Source of the DNA: Chaetoderma sp. LZ-2023a
Taxonomy: Eukaryota > Mollusca > Caudofoveata > Chaetodermatida > Chaetodermatidae
NCBI GenBank assembly: GCA_034401795.1
Contig: CM067373.1
Coordinates: forward strand, 36,429,443-36,493,442
Length of the DNA: 64,000 nucleotides
Reading direction: 5' to 3'
Each line of letters opens with the position of its first letter. The first letter of the stretch is position 1. Made by a program: the position numbers and the translations under genes. This document shows, piece by piece, positions 23,488 to 33,479 of the stretch. The notes beneath the pieces were generated by a model, which was not told where the DNA came from, made no database searches, and saw only the letters and a list, made by a program, of their open reading frames with translations.

Positions 23488-23775
23488 CCGGCCACCTCGG
23501 ATTGGGACTGGCGCAGGACGGCTGCTGCCTGTCCACAACGGGATACTGTAATATCTGCCACATCTCCCACCCAGTCAGATTACGACCCAGGTCTAATAAC
23601 TGTTAAGCTAGGTGACGTCATGGCAGAAGAGAAGGATAACATCAGCATACGAGAAGATGGAAAAGGTGTCTCTACAAGGCACTCGAGCCGACACAGATTT
23701 GCACTAGGAGTGCAGCCAGAAAACCCAACAACCACCGGGTCTGGAAAGGATGTGGCAATGGGAGGCACCTCCTGA
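23488..23775 (+). other. Open reading frame, unrecognised
   Basis: Stop-free for 95 codons, from the codon after TGA 23485-23487 to TGA 23773-23775. The first ATG is at 23620 (MAEEKDNISIREDGKG..). Composition is hydrophilic and protein-like, with no motif I know and no close neighbour to suggest a role. It may be an exon or a transposon remnant. Confidence 0.2.
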
Positions 23776-24369
23776 AGGGCCGCCTCTGTCATTTCCCACC
23801 ACAGAACGTATACAGGACTGATAGTGAAGCAGATGTACTCTTTGATGCAGTTATATGTCCTCGAGTGATGATTATCAACTGGTCAATATATGTTGTCCCG
23901 GATAGCAAGTTTTATTGGTTTGGTACTGGACCAATAACATGCTGTATGTCTGGGTGAACTGGTTATGAAAAACAGAAGTAGCTCTTGCCACCACCCCATG
24001 ACTGGGAATCTCAGTGGGATGTAACTAGCTTACTCAATAGTGTCCTCGGACCATGGAGGGTTGCTAAATGCGACTGATAATGGGTTGCTCAGAGATGCAA
24101 AATCTCTTAAGGTGCTACTTTCAGTTTTTATTGTCCAGACACATTCAGGTATTTCTACCGAGTATTCTAATAGTGTGTAATACATGTCTTCTGTTTTCTT
24201 TCTTTCTGTTACTACATAAACTGCAACTTGTTGAAGGCTCACATGTATGGATTGTGGCTGCATGAACAAACACATTAAATATTAGCTTAGAATCTTAGTT
24301 TGAAAACTATTATTGTTTTATACAAATAAGACTTGTCAGTATCATGAAAGATGAACAGTTAATGAAATT

Positions 24370-24890
24370 AACTTGAAATGTGATCCATGCTCTTCGCCTT
24401 TGGAGATAGCTCTCTATCAATTTGACCATGTTCTTTGCTACGCTTGCTTGTTTCAACCCTTTCTTCCATACCTAAGTAGAGTATATCTGCAGGTTGATCC
24501 CAATCCAGAACAAACTGATCCCAAGGGTAGTTCTGAAAACCGTCCTCGATTTATTGTTTAATAAATGTGATGGGTTGTTCTGTAGACCTGTTTTCCCTGA
24601 ATCCAGCCTGTTCTGGGATACAGAATTCTGTCTTTTCCAGGAATAATTTCAGTCTTGTGTTCACCATCCTCTCCATTAGTTTTTTGGGTTCAGCTAAACC
24701 AACTAACTATCAGACAAGTTTTTCTCTTTTGCTTTCTTGTAGATTGGATAAACCCTTGCTTCTTTCCAGCCCTGATGAACAGTTCCAGTTTGTGATGTAT
24801 GAAGACGTTTTATCTTTGCCCTAACACCTCAGATCTTTGTTATCTCATTATTGATTCGGTTAGGACCCGGCGACTTCTTTTGATTCATGC
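24370..24890 (-). pseudogene. LINE reverse transcriptase fragment (early RT motifs)
   Basis: The minus strand, across frameshifts, gives NQKKSPGPNRINNEITK, WKEARVYPIYKK, LMERMVNTRLKLFLEKTEF, then PEQAGFRENRSTEQ and a QRRRAWITF segment. These are the ordered early RT blocks of jockey/I-type LINEs. The catalytic aspartate blocks are missing or unreadable, and at least three frame breaks and stops are present. It is a different LINE family from those at 14.6, 37.5 and 54.6 kb. Confidence 0.8.
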
Positions 24891-24912
24891 TATTGTAACT
24901 CCCTAACCTAAC

Positions 24913-24913
<1 letters not shown>

Positions 24914-24971
<58 letters not shown>

Positions 24972-25016
24972 TGTGCGTGTGCGTGTGCGTGTGCGTGCGT
25001 GCGTGTGCGTGTGTGC
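24914..25016 (+). repeat. (GT)n / (GTGC)n microsatellite
   Basis: Alternating purine-pyrimidine tract, GT for about 48 bases and then GTGCGT variants: a plausible Z-DNA-forming sequence. Confidence 0.95.
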
Positions 25017-25189
25017 TACGGAATTTTGAAAGTGATTTTGTGGATTACAATTACATAATTATCCAGCGATGTATAATTCCATTGTTAATTTCATGAATTA
25101 CATGAATCCATATTTAGGTGACACCTGTGAATGTTTATTGTTGTTGATTGTATGGAGGGGACAACTGTCTGGTCCTAATTGGCCGTATC

Positions 25190-25317
25190 ATAAATAAAAC
25201 TTTTTTAATGCTTTGCAGCTCAATTCATTGTCTGACATCATTTCTTTGGGTAACCTGGGTCAGCCAGTAGCCACAACTCATAAGGTCAGTTACATAAATT
25301 GGGGGCTCATCCGGGAT
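25190..25317 (+). promoter_or_regulatory. End of a 5' LTR with tRNA-Pro primer-binding site
   Basis: TGGGGGCTCATCCGGGAT (25300-25317) differs at one position from the well-known tRNA-Pro primer-binding site of gammaretroviruses, and it lies 66 bp upstream of a gag start, exactly where an LTR retrotransposon needs it. A polyadenylation signal, AATAAA, is at about 25193. GTTACA (about 25289-25294) could be the LTR 3' end. The LTR 5' end could not be placed and no 3' LTR partner was seen in the window. Confidence 0.7.
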
Positions 25318-25382
25318 ACCAGTGACTGCAGTATAGAAGACCAGACCAGTTGTTATTTGACATTTCTAACATCACCACCACC

Positions 25383-26547
25383 ATGGACTTTAATGCGAGA
25401 CTCACTGAATTTTTGGAAGCCGAAGGCAAAACTCTGAGTGACCTGCCGGCCTCGTCATCATCAACGAGCGAATCTTCCTTGAATGAAGCGTTTGTATCCA
25501 TTGTTAACAGACTTCTAAAATGTATCATGACAAAAAGCATTAGCGATTCTTCTTACTATAGACGATTACGTGTATTTTCCGGTATTAAACCTCTTCCAAC
25601 TGGTGAAGACGATTTTGAGACATAATGTTGAGAGAATGGAACGTTTCGGATGTAGAGAAAGGTAAACGTGTAACAGAGAGTTTGCATGGTCCAGCTTTGC
25701 GGGTGATTCAGGGACTTTCCGATACTGATGCCACGTCAGACGAGTACATCGATGGACTCAAAGGTGTCTTTGGTCGTATCCAAACAGGCGAAGAAGCTTT
25801 AGCCAATTTCCAAGCTTTAATTCAGACACCAATTTCCAAACCATTAGAATATCTGCAAACCCTTAATTTGGCAGTTACAAATGTTGTTGATGCTGGTGGC
25901 ATCGACACCAATAGCATTGATTACAGTGTTTTAAACCAGTTCATTAAAGGTTTGCTCTATAATGATATGCTGATTGTGAATGTGTGTTTGAAAGATTGGT
26001 TGACAGATCCGCCAAACTTTTTAACTCTTATGAGGATGGTACAAACAGAGGAGGCAAAAGAAATTGAAAAGTTTAAACTTAAACAGAAGAACAAACCTCG
26101 CGTGAACTATTGTGAAACTAAACATAACAACATGCAGCAATCATGATGCATTAACCGACCTGACCCTGCAGTTAAATTAATTTTTCAGTCAGTCTCCGGA
26201 ACCAGCGATAAACAGTGATCATGGCAATGGTAATCTACAAATAAATGCTGTAGAGACACCTCAGATACATCCACAACAAACACTGGAGCCGGAGTGGGTC
26301 CACAGTTGCAATATCAGCATTTGCACCAACTGTCCAAGAAGCCAGATGTGACCTCACCCCAAATTGTTGTGGATAACCAGTCAAATTATAAGCTTATGGC
26401 CAACTTCTGTTTTCGTTGTGGACTAGATGGACATTGTGAAAGATCATGTCGGCGTGCGGAGAATTTTAAGTCAGCTCGCGATACATTTGCCAAGTTATAT
26501 TTCGACCAATGGAAAAAGGTATCAGGGGACGAAACATGGCCTCAGTA
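25383..26547 (+). pseudogene. gag: Retrotransposon gag (PNMA-like capsid) with CCHC knuckle, frameshifted
   Basis: ATG 25383 sits in a strong context (CACCACCATGG). The first frame runs to 25625 with RLRVFSGIKPLPTGEDDF, the characteristic entry into a Ty3-type capsid related to vertebrate PNMA/ZCCHC proteins. A frame change follows at 25622-25627, and the second frame (to 26146) carries the rest of the capsid core (LHGPALRVIQGL, GRIQTGEEALANF, FIKGLLYND). After another break the third frame (to 26547) has CFRCGLDGHCERSC, a C-x2-C-x4-H-x4-C zinc knuckle that would bind RNA. Gag forms the particle that packages the element RNA. No protease or polymerase follows; LTR-like sequence starts at 26615 instead. 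Preceded by the primer-binding site at 25300. Confidence 0.82.
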
Positions 26548-26614
26548 GACGGGTGTATTGAGGCCAACAATGCTGTCAACCCTGCTACTGTGCCTGAAGG
26601 ACTTGTTGATGAAT

Positions 26615-28519
26615 TTTAGCGTGGATTGACCAGGCGGGTACTGGCCATCCCAGCGCACCCCTGGGTCGAGCAATAAGTGTGTATGGGCCTATACAAGAGG
26701 CATATCGTCGTGAAAACGACTACGTTCGTTAGAACGTGTGGTGCGCATGCACGCACTCTGACACTTCCTCAACGACATGTGTGTCGAGATTGGGAGCGAG
26801 TGTGTACCTATAGTGTACCGAGTTGGTAAGAAGGATACAGAATATCCCCCGCAGTTCCTTGCAGCTTTGAGCTCACCCACACGTAAAAGCAGTTCTCGGC
26901 TAACCCACATATATTTAATTTTGGATGCTCCCGGACGGCCATCCGGGAGCAATAACAAACTAAAGTTATGGTTTCCACTTTCGAATACCTATAGGCGGAA
27001 CTTTCTGCCGGAGCGTCCTTGTGACCCATTATGTAAATTCTACATAATGTAGACCAGCGATGTTTCTTGGTGGATGACTCGCCGGATCTGCCCACCACTC
27101 GGAAGTGGACTTCAACCACCGCATTGCATGTCGTGTGGCCACCTTTGTAACTTTTCGACCGCAGTCGAGTAGACTTTGCCCGGTGCGCCACAAGAGCTAT
27201 GCGACGCACCCCGCACCATGTGCCTCTCTATTACATTTTTTTATAAGTGACCCTCTCTGTTAATGGGTTATGATTAACTTTTATGCTTCTGCCGACGGAC
27301 GGAGAACTTTCTTCACACTGTTTAAATCCTGGTTTAGCTATGGAGATGATCTAGTAGACATTACTTCATTGCTCTGTGTTACCGTCCCGAGTTTGTACCA
27401 TCTCATCGTGGAGTCAGCATGCGGAGACCCATCTACGAAAACCAGATGCAGAGATCTGCATGTGGAAACCTTCCATCCTCAGGGAACGTGTCGACTCGTG
27501 CTAATGTATGTAGCACCTCAATTTCAGTAACATGGTAGCCTGTTCCGTCCAAGTCACTACTAGGTACTCAAGTAACTATACCTAACCTGTTTCATCGTTA
27601 TAATTCTCGTCCGTATAATGTACTGATGACTAACAGGTACCGTACCGGTCTTAGGACCGTAATTTATGATTTCTTTGTTATTGTTCATATTATCCTTGTT
27701 TACTGTGGGTGCCTTGACTAACCACACCTTTGTAGGTTACTGACCTTAATACACTTACTATCTTATTTAAATCATTCTGTAAAACTGTGCTATTGTGCTA
27801 TTGTAATGATGGGTTATGTATATGGCGGTTAGCCGTTCAGTTCATATGTTTTGCTTATTTTGTAGAAAACTTGGACCGCAGTACGTTAGGAAATACTATA
27901 CAGCAATAATATACGCATTACTTGTTCTCACCACCAACAATTTTACACTGAGGTCGCTGACCATGCTCTAAATATTTTAGCCCGGCATGCTACCGACTAA
28001 CCTTACTATTCAACTCAACAGGATAGGTTAATAGTGGTTAGGGACAATTTCTTCATTAGGAGCCATATAGTGTATGCCTCTTTTCCGGCTGTTGCGGTAA
28101 TCTAGCCCTGCACTCGGGCAGGATTGCGTAAAATTTGCCAAATACCTATAGGGCCTCACATTTATCAAGTTATTGTCTCTTCCACGATCCACCAAGCCGT
28201 CAGGCTTTTTAATTGTTTGGATAACCCCACCCGCATGTTGGACTGATCTGACCCTGGGAACTATCGGAGGCTTTCGAGCGGTGAAGGCCAAAGCGCGGGT
28301 TCACATACATCTCCCCTGTATCCTCAGATACTTATTAGTTAGACACTTTGCCAAGGAAGGAAAGCACTGTGAAAACATGTAGTTATTATTATTAGGATGA
28401 TATTTTATTCCCGACCCGCAGTGCATATTGGGCATGTTGGAACATAAACCTAACACCAGGTCAATAGTTAGATCCATAGGACTGCTGACGGACGAGACGC
28501 GCATCTCCACCCAACTCAT
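26615..28519 (+). mobile_element. LTR-like element copy P, first half
   Basis: Homologous along its whole length to the inverse of 32024-29800. Landmarks shared with copy M are ACTACGTTCGTTA, GTGGATGACYCRCCGGATCTG, the CGGTCTTAGGACCG hairpin (27644-27657), ACTATACAGCAA and TTTAGCCCGGCATGC. Copy P is interrupted at 28519 by copy M and resumes at 32025. It starts TTTAG where copy M has TGTAG. Two strong hairpins lie inside: TGCTCCCGGA/TCCGGGAGCA near 26926-26951 and CATTATGTA/TACATAATG near 27028-27050. No long reading frame. Confidence 0.75.
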
Positions 28520-31500
28520 TGTAGTATAGGTCGCGGGGTAGTGTCGGGTCGTTCCGGTGTATCATGTCGACTCACCACGCCGCAAGTGCACAACGAATGA
28601 TGACGCTGGTTAGCATCCGGTCTCTGGGTGAGGGACCCTGTACGAGACTGCACTGCGGGTAACAAAAACCGGCTCCTAAGGCCGGTGGAACTCAATCGTT
28701 CCGGTGGGACCATGCAACCATCATCGGGAACATTAAACACAACTGTCTCATCCCAAGAATTTGTGTCACCAGTATGCCCGTCCATAGCAATGTCGTGATC
28801 TATGAACTTACAAGATTTGATTTGGTGACCTAAAAATATAAGTCTATACAATGATTTTACCTAAAAAATTATAAATATGCTAGATAAAACTAAATTAAGA
28901 GCATACGAAAGTACGAGACATAGAGACAGGTAGATGAACCTTTAAACATGGGGCTCCCGGAGGTACTACACAGACTCATAGGTCCGCAGAGGTATCCCCG
29001 CAAGGGAGGACCCCGACATGAGACTTAACTAATTAACTTATTATAAGTTATTATACCTCTAAGCTGAAAGGAAGAAGATTATCTCGGACGAAAAGCTATG
29101 TGCCTCACGTGGGCACTATTCCTAGTGCTAGTTTGGGTGAGGAGTATTATCCTCGCCTGGACCATCGTCGCTGAATCCTTGCGATAGGCAAGTTCCTCGT
29201 GCGGGCCTCCGTCTCGGGAAGGTCTCGCCACTGGTTAAAGTGGGAGAAGAGTAGTAGGCAAAAATGGGCCCACTCTAATATTTCAACCAAAAATGCTTGA
29301 GGAAGGAAAGACCATACCTAGTGAGATTATGACTATAGGGTTGCGTGCTGTTTTACGTGAAGACCGGACGAGCGATTCCCGATGGATTTCCTCATCACCA
29401 TCTTATGTGATTCTTAGTATGCTGAATTAGTAGTTGCCGTTTTATTTATGCGGGCCTTCTGCTTCTAGCTTTTAGTCTTTCAAAACAAGAACTATTTTAG
29501 GCCGCATATGGCTGGTATCTACCTAGCTATTAGACACAGCTGTCATTGAGAACATATGCCCTAAGACATCAATACTGAAGATAGCGCTCATACATGTTAC
29601 TTAGTAAGATCTCCGAACTGGATAAGAATCCGGACATCCCGCTCCGTAGCCACATAACACGTTACAGGACATAGGTTACTTTTCACGAAAGCATTATTAG
29701 ACAATTGTCCTATTGTTATGGTGGGGGTAAGAGAGACGAATACCCACCGTAAATGTCCTTCCCGTAAGGGCATGGCAGATCTAAATATCATGCCCAGACA
29801 TTTTTATGGAATTCGGTGGGGATATGCATCTCGCCCGTCACCGGGTCCCATGGAACTAACCGTTTAACCTTTTCGCAGTGCTTTCCTACATTGGTAAAAG
29901 TGCTAACTACTAAGTATCTGAAGATACGGAGGGAATGTGTGTGATACCACACCCTGGCCATCACCGCTCGGAAACCCCAACAGTTTCCCAGGGTCGGATC
30001 AGCCCATGGTGCGGATAGGGACATCCAAACAATTAAGAAGCCACAATGCTGAGTGGAGCATGAAGAGAGACAAAATCTTGGAGTTATGAGTCTTACCAGA
30101 GTGCGGGGCTAGATTATCGCACTACCGGAAGAGAAGAGCATATTACAGAGTTTGTAATGAAGAAAGTGTCTCGAATCATTTTGCACATATCCTATCGAGC
30201 TGAATAGAAAAGGTTTAGTCGGTGGCATGCCGGGCTAAACAGAGTTATAGCACGGACAGCGACCCCAGTGAAAAATTGTTGGTAGCGGGAGAAGGTGCTG
30301 CATATATAAGTGTTGCTGTATAGTGTTTCCTACGTGCACTGCAGTCCTATATTTTCCATAAATAAACAAAACATATGAACTGATGGCCACTGGCCATATA
30401 TATATAAATAAACTAACCAGAACAATCAATACAGTGTAATATGATCAGAATTATATATTTTAGCACAGGTTAACGAACCTACTACGGTGCGGTTAGTAAA
30501 ACACCTTACAGTAAATGAGAATAACTATAAACAAATAGAGAAATTATAACTAGCGGTCCTAAGACCGATACGTTACCTTTTAGTCATCGGAACCGTTGTT
30601 ACGGATACAATATAATTAGAGAAGTATATATAGCGAAATAATTAAAATGTGAAGTATTGTTACTTGAATACTCGGTAGTCATTCTTAAGTTAGGCTACCG
30701 TGTTACTGAAATTGATACGTCATTCCGTAGTTGACGTGCGTTGATGCATTCTCAGGAAGCTGGAAAGTTCCTGCAGGGTGGTTCCCACAAGTTGGTTTCC
30801 GCAAACAGGATTCCCCGCAAGAACACTCATGGAGGGAGTACATCGCTCAGCACTGTAAGCCTAATAGGATGTCTAACGAGCAGTCAGCAAAAGATACGAT
30901 CGTACTACTGCTGTGAAGAAAGTTCCCATACACCGATGGCACGGACGGAAGTTGTAAACAACCCGATCACAAGCGGGGGTTGTCAGATGCAAATGAAGAC
31001 ACAAAACAAAGCTTAACGGTGCTGGGTACATCAGCCAGCTCTGAAGATGCACCGGGCAGAGTTTACTTGCTGCGGTCGAAAGTCAGAAGAACCTACACGA
31101 TTTTAGTGTGGTGACAGTTGAAATACCACTTTTAGGCATGGCCGGCAGATCCGGTGGGTCATCCATCAAAGAACATCCTGCCTCTACATCTGTAGACTCA
31201 CATATTCAGGCCGTAAAGGCCTCACCACAAATTTGTGTTCCGAAGTAGATATTGATATTCGTGAACAGTAATCAGAAAGTTCCAAATTGCTCCGGTAAGT
31301 AGGGAGTTTACAAAATTGTTCTTACTGCGGTGGGTTGGCTACTGCTAGCTACGGGAGAAGAACAGAACTGAAGTCATATGCGTAATATCTGTCGATCGCA
31401 GCTAGTACAGGTCCAACCAGTTCGGACCCTGGCCGAGGATGCTCTCGATCTCTGGATCGCTTCTCTTTTTATACTCCTCATGACGACACGCAGGCTCCAA

Positions 31501-32024
31501 CCAATCATCGTTCGAGCAACAGCCAATCAGCGCGTAGCTAATAATAGCGCAGTCGAATGTTCTAGAACATTCTAGAAGTTCTGCATCCACGTAGTTATGA
31601 CGTCACGGCAATACTTTGAAGATAATCAAGACGGGGTTTCCGTGGATAACTCAGCCATTTCTTAACCGATTTTGAAATGGTTTACAGATTTAAAAAGCCT
31701 GTCGAATTCTGGTCTTGATTAATGCCAGATTTAACGGGAACCAGTAATCTAAAAGGATTACAGGGTACCATCTCGGTACACTAAAAGCGTCATCCTATCT
31801 TGGTCGTAAATCACATGCTCCATCAAAAATAGCATCTAAGCGTGTGCATGCGCATTATGTGCTTTAACGAACGTAGTCATTTTTGCAACGCGTCTCTCTC
31901 ATAGAACCATATATGCTTATGGCTCTACCCAGGGGGGGGTTGTTCAGGGAACGAATCCAGGATGGGCGGCGTGTACCCATCTTAGCTGGTGCGACCGGTA
32001 CCTGACCGGTCGATCCAAACTACA
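28520..32024 (-). mobile_element. LTR-like element copy M, complete, inserted inverted into copy P
   Basis: On the plus strand it begins TGTAGT (28520-28525) and ends ACTACA (32019-32024), the TG..CA inverted ends typical of LTRs. Its 3,505 bp match copy P in inverse throughout: 29800-32024 against 26615-28519 and 28520-29800 against 32025-33305. GCGGGCCTTC and TTTATTTATGC near 29440-29455 mark the region equivalent to 32393-32412. No protease, polymerase or integrase motifs were found, so it is either a solo LTR of unusual length or a non-autonomous element. A clear target duplication was not seen (CTCAT versus CCAGT). Confidence 0.75.
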
Positions 32025-33305
32025 CCAGTGTCTGGGCAAGATCTTGGAATCTGCATGGGAAGGACACTAGCGGTGGATATTCGTCTCTCTACCCCCACCT
32101 TGACGATATGTCAGTCATAAAATTTGCTTGTGTAAAATGTAGCCATCGTCCAGTGATGTTTTATGTGGCTACGGAGCAGGGCATCTGGATTCTCACACAG
32201 TTGAGATGTGTTGTGAAGTAACATGTACACTGCTATCCATGGAGGTAGATGCTTTCCAAAGCAATGTACGGGAAGTGGGGCATCTGTGCCAATTGGATAG
32301 TCATATCTAATGATGGGTATGAATCTCTGCCACTTGCGGCCTAAACTAGTTCTTGTTCCTAACACCTAAATGGTAGGTTAGGAATAGCTGAAGGCCCGCA
32401 TAAATAAAGCGGCACCCACCAATACAGTATCTTAGAATAACATAAGATGGGGGCTTGTGAATCCTTCGGGAATCGCTTGTCCCGTCTTCACGTAAACCAG
32501 TATGCATCACGTTAATTATATTTTCACTAGGATGGTCTTTGTCCCTAGCATTTTTATTGAACAAAAGAGTGTCCCTTTTCGCCAGTTCTTTTCCTACGCT
32601 TCGGCATCGAATGCATTTTCCTGTGATGGAGGCCCGCACGAGGCACTTGCCTCTCGCATAAGTGAGATGTCCTCGACGGAGGCCCACGTGAGGCTATTAC
32701 CTCTTGCACCATTAGAAAGTCATCTAGGTGACAGAAGCCTGCGCGAGGCACTTCCCTCTCGCAACATCAGGAATCTCTTTAAGTGCATGATGAAGGTATA
32801 ATAGCTTATATTAAGTTAAACAGTGACCTCGTAGTGCGGATGCATCCCTTGCGGTGATACCTCTGTGGATTTACGAATCCGTGTGGTACCTACAGCGACC
32901 CCATGTGCAAAGTACACCAGCTAGCTCTACTTTATGTATTATCATTATATGCTCAAAAACTGTCAGATGATCCACCTTGTTTGACAAATAGTTATTTATT
33001 TTTCTATATAATTTATTCTCCATAGTTTTAAATTAACATGGAAAGACATACCGGTGACACAAATAGCTGGGATGATACCATGCAGTTCAATCTCAGTGGA
33101 AATGGTCGCACGGCCCCACCGAAATGATTGAGTTCCACCGGCCTTAGGAGCCGGTCTATGTACTTCGCGGAGCAATGTCACGTGGGATCTGGAACCCGAG
33201 ACTCAGAGCTAGCCAGCCCCCTCGTTCGTCGTGCACGTGTGGCGCGACGGCCGAGCGATTCGTGCCAGAACGACCTGACGGAACCCCGCGAGCGACAATA
33301 CCACA
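32025..33305 (+). mobile_element. LTR-like element copy P, second half
   Basis: Resumes the plus-strand copy after M: TGTCTGGGC..TCTGCATGGGAAGGACACTAGCGGTGGATATTCGTCTCTC matches M at 29740-29815 in inverse, then TTATGTGGCTACGGAGC, GGCCCGCATAAATAAAG (polyadenylation signal at about 32401) and GAGTTCCACCGGCCTTAGGA. It ends at ATACCACA (33298-33305), where homology to copies A and M also ends. A short conserved frame begins near 33040 (MERHTGDTNSWDD). Quoted stretches are contiguous landmarks rather than a full listing. Confidence 0.75.
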
Positions 33306-33479
33306 CTCAAATATCACACTACGTATACAAGACAGTCTGTACAGAACAGCTCCAAGATGCTGATGATCGTCAAACTTCATGCTTATGTTTTACTACATTG
33401 TAGACGATACTGTAGCACCTCCTGATACAGCTAACATTCATGAATAGCAATCACCATGATCCCTTCCTTCCTAAATTAG

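Larger units (their letters stand above)
22616..24369. other. Unassigned GC-richer region with two uncertain frames
   Basis: More GC-rich than its surroundings. On the minus strand, 23126-22941 is an open frame rich in glycine and cysteine (GGGSGSCGGAFCDRC..). On the plus strand, 23488-23775 is open for 95 codons. Neither is recognisable. The rest has no signal. Confidence 0.35.

Noticed and set aside
24914-25096. Frame of alternating Cys-Val
   Set aside because: Translation of a (GT)n microsatellite.
26615-33305. A single long palindrome or a DIRS-type element
   Set aside because: The arms are separated by the complete inverse copy, and the order of segments is explained by one insertion into another. 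No tyrosine recombinase or split repeats typical of DIRS were seen.
33305-33330. Primer-binding site directly after copy P
   Set aside because: The sequence after the proposed end (CTCAAATATC) does not begin with TGG and matches no tRNA end, so an intact retroelement does not follow.
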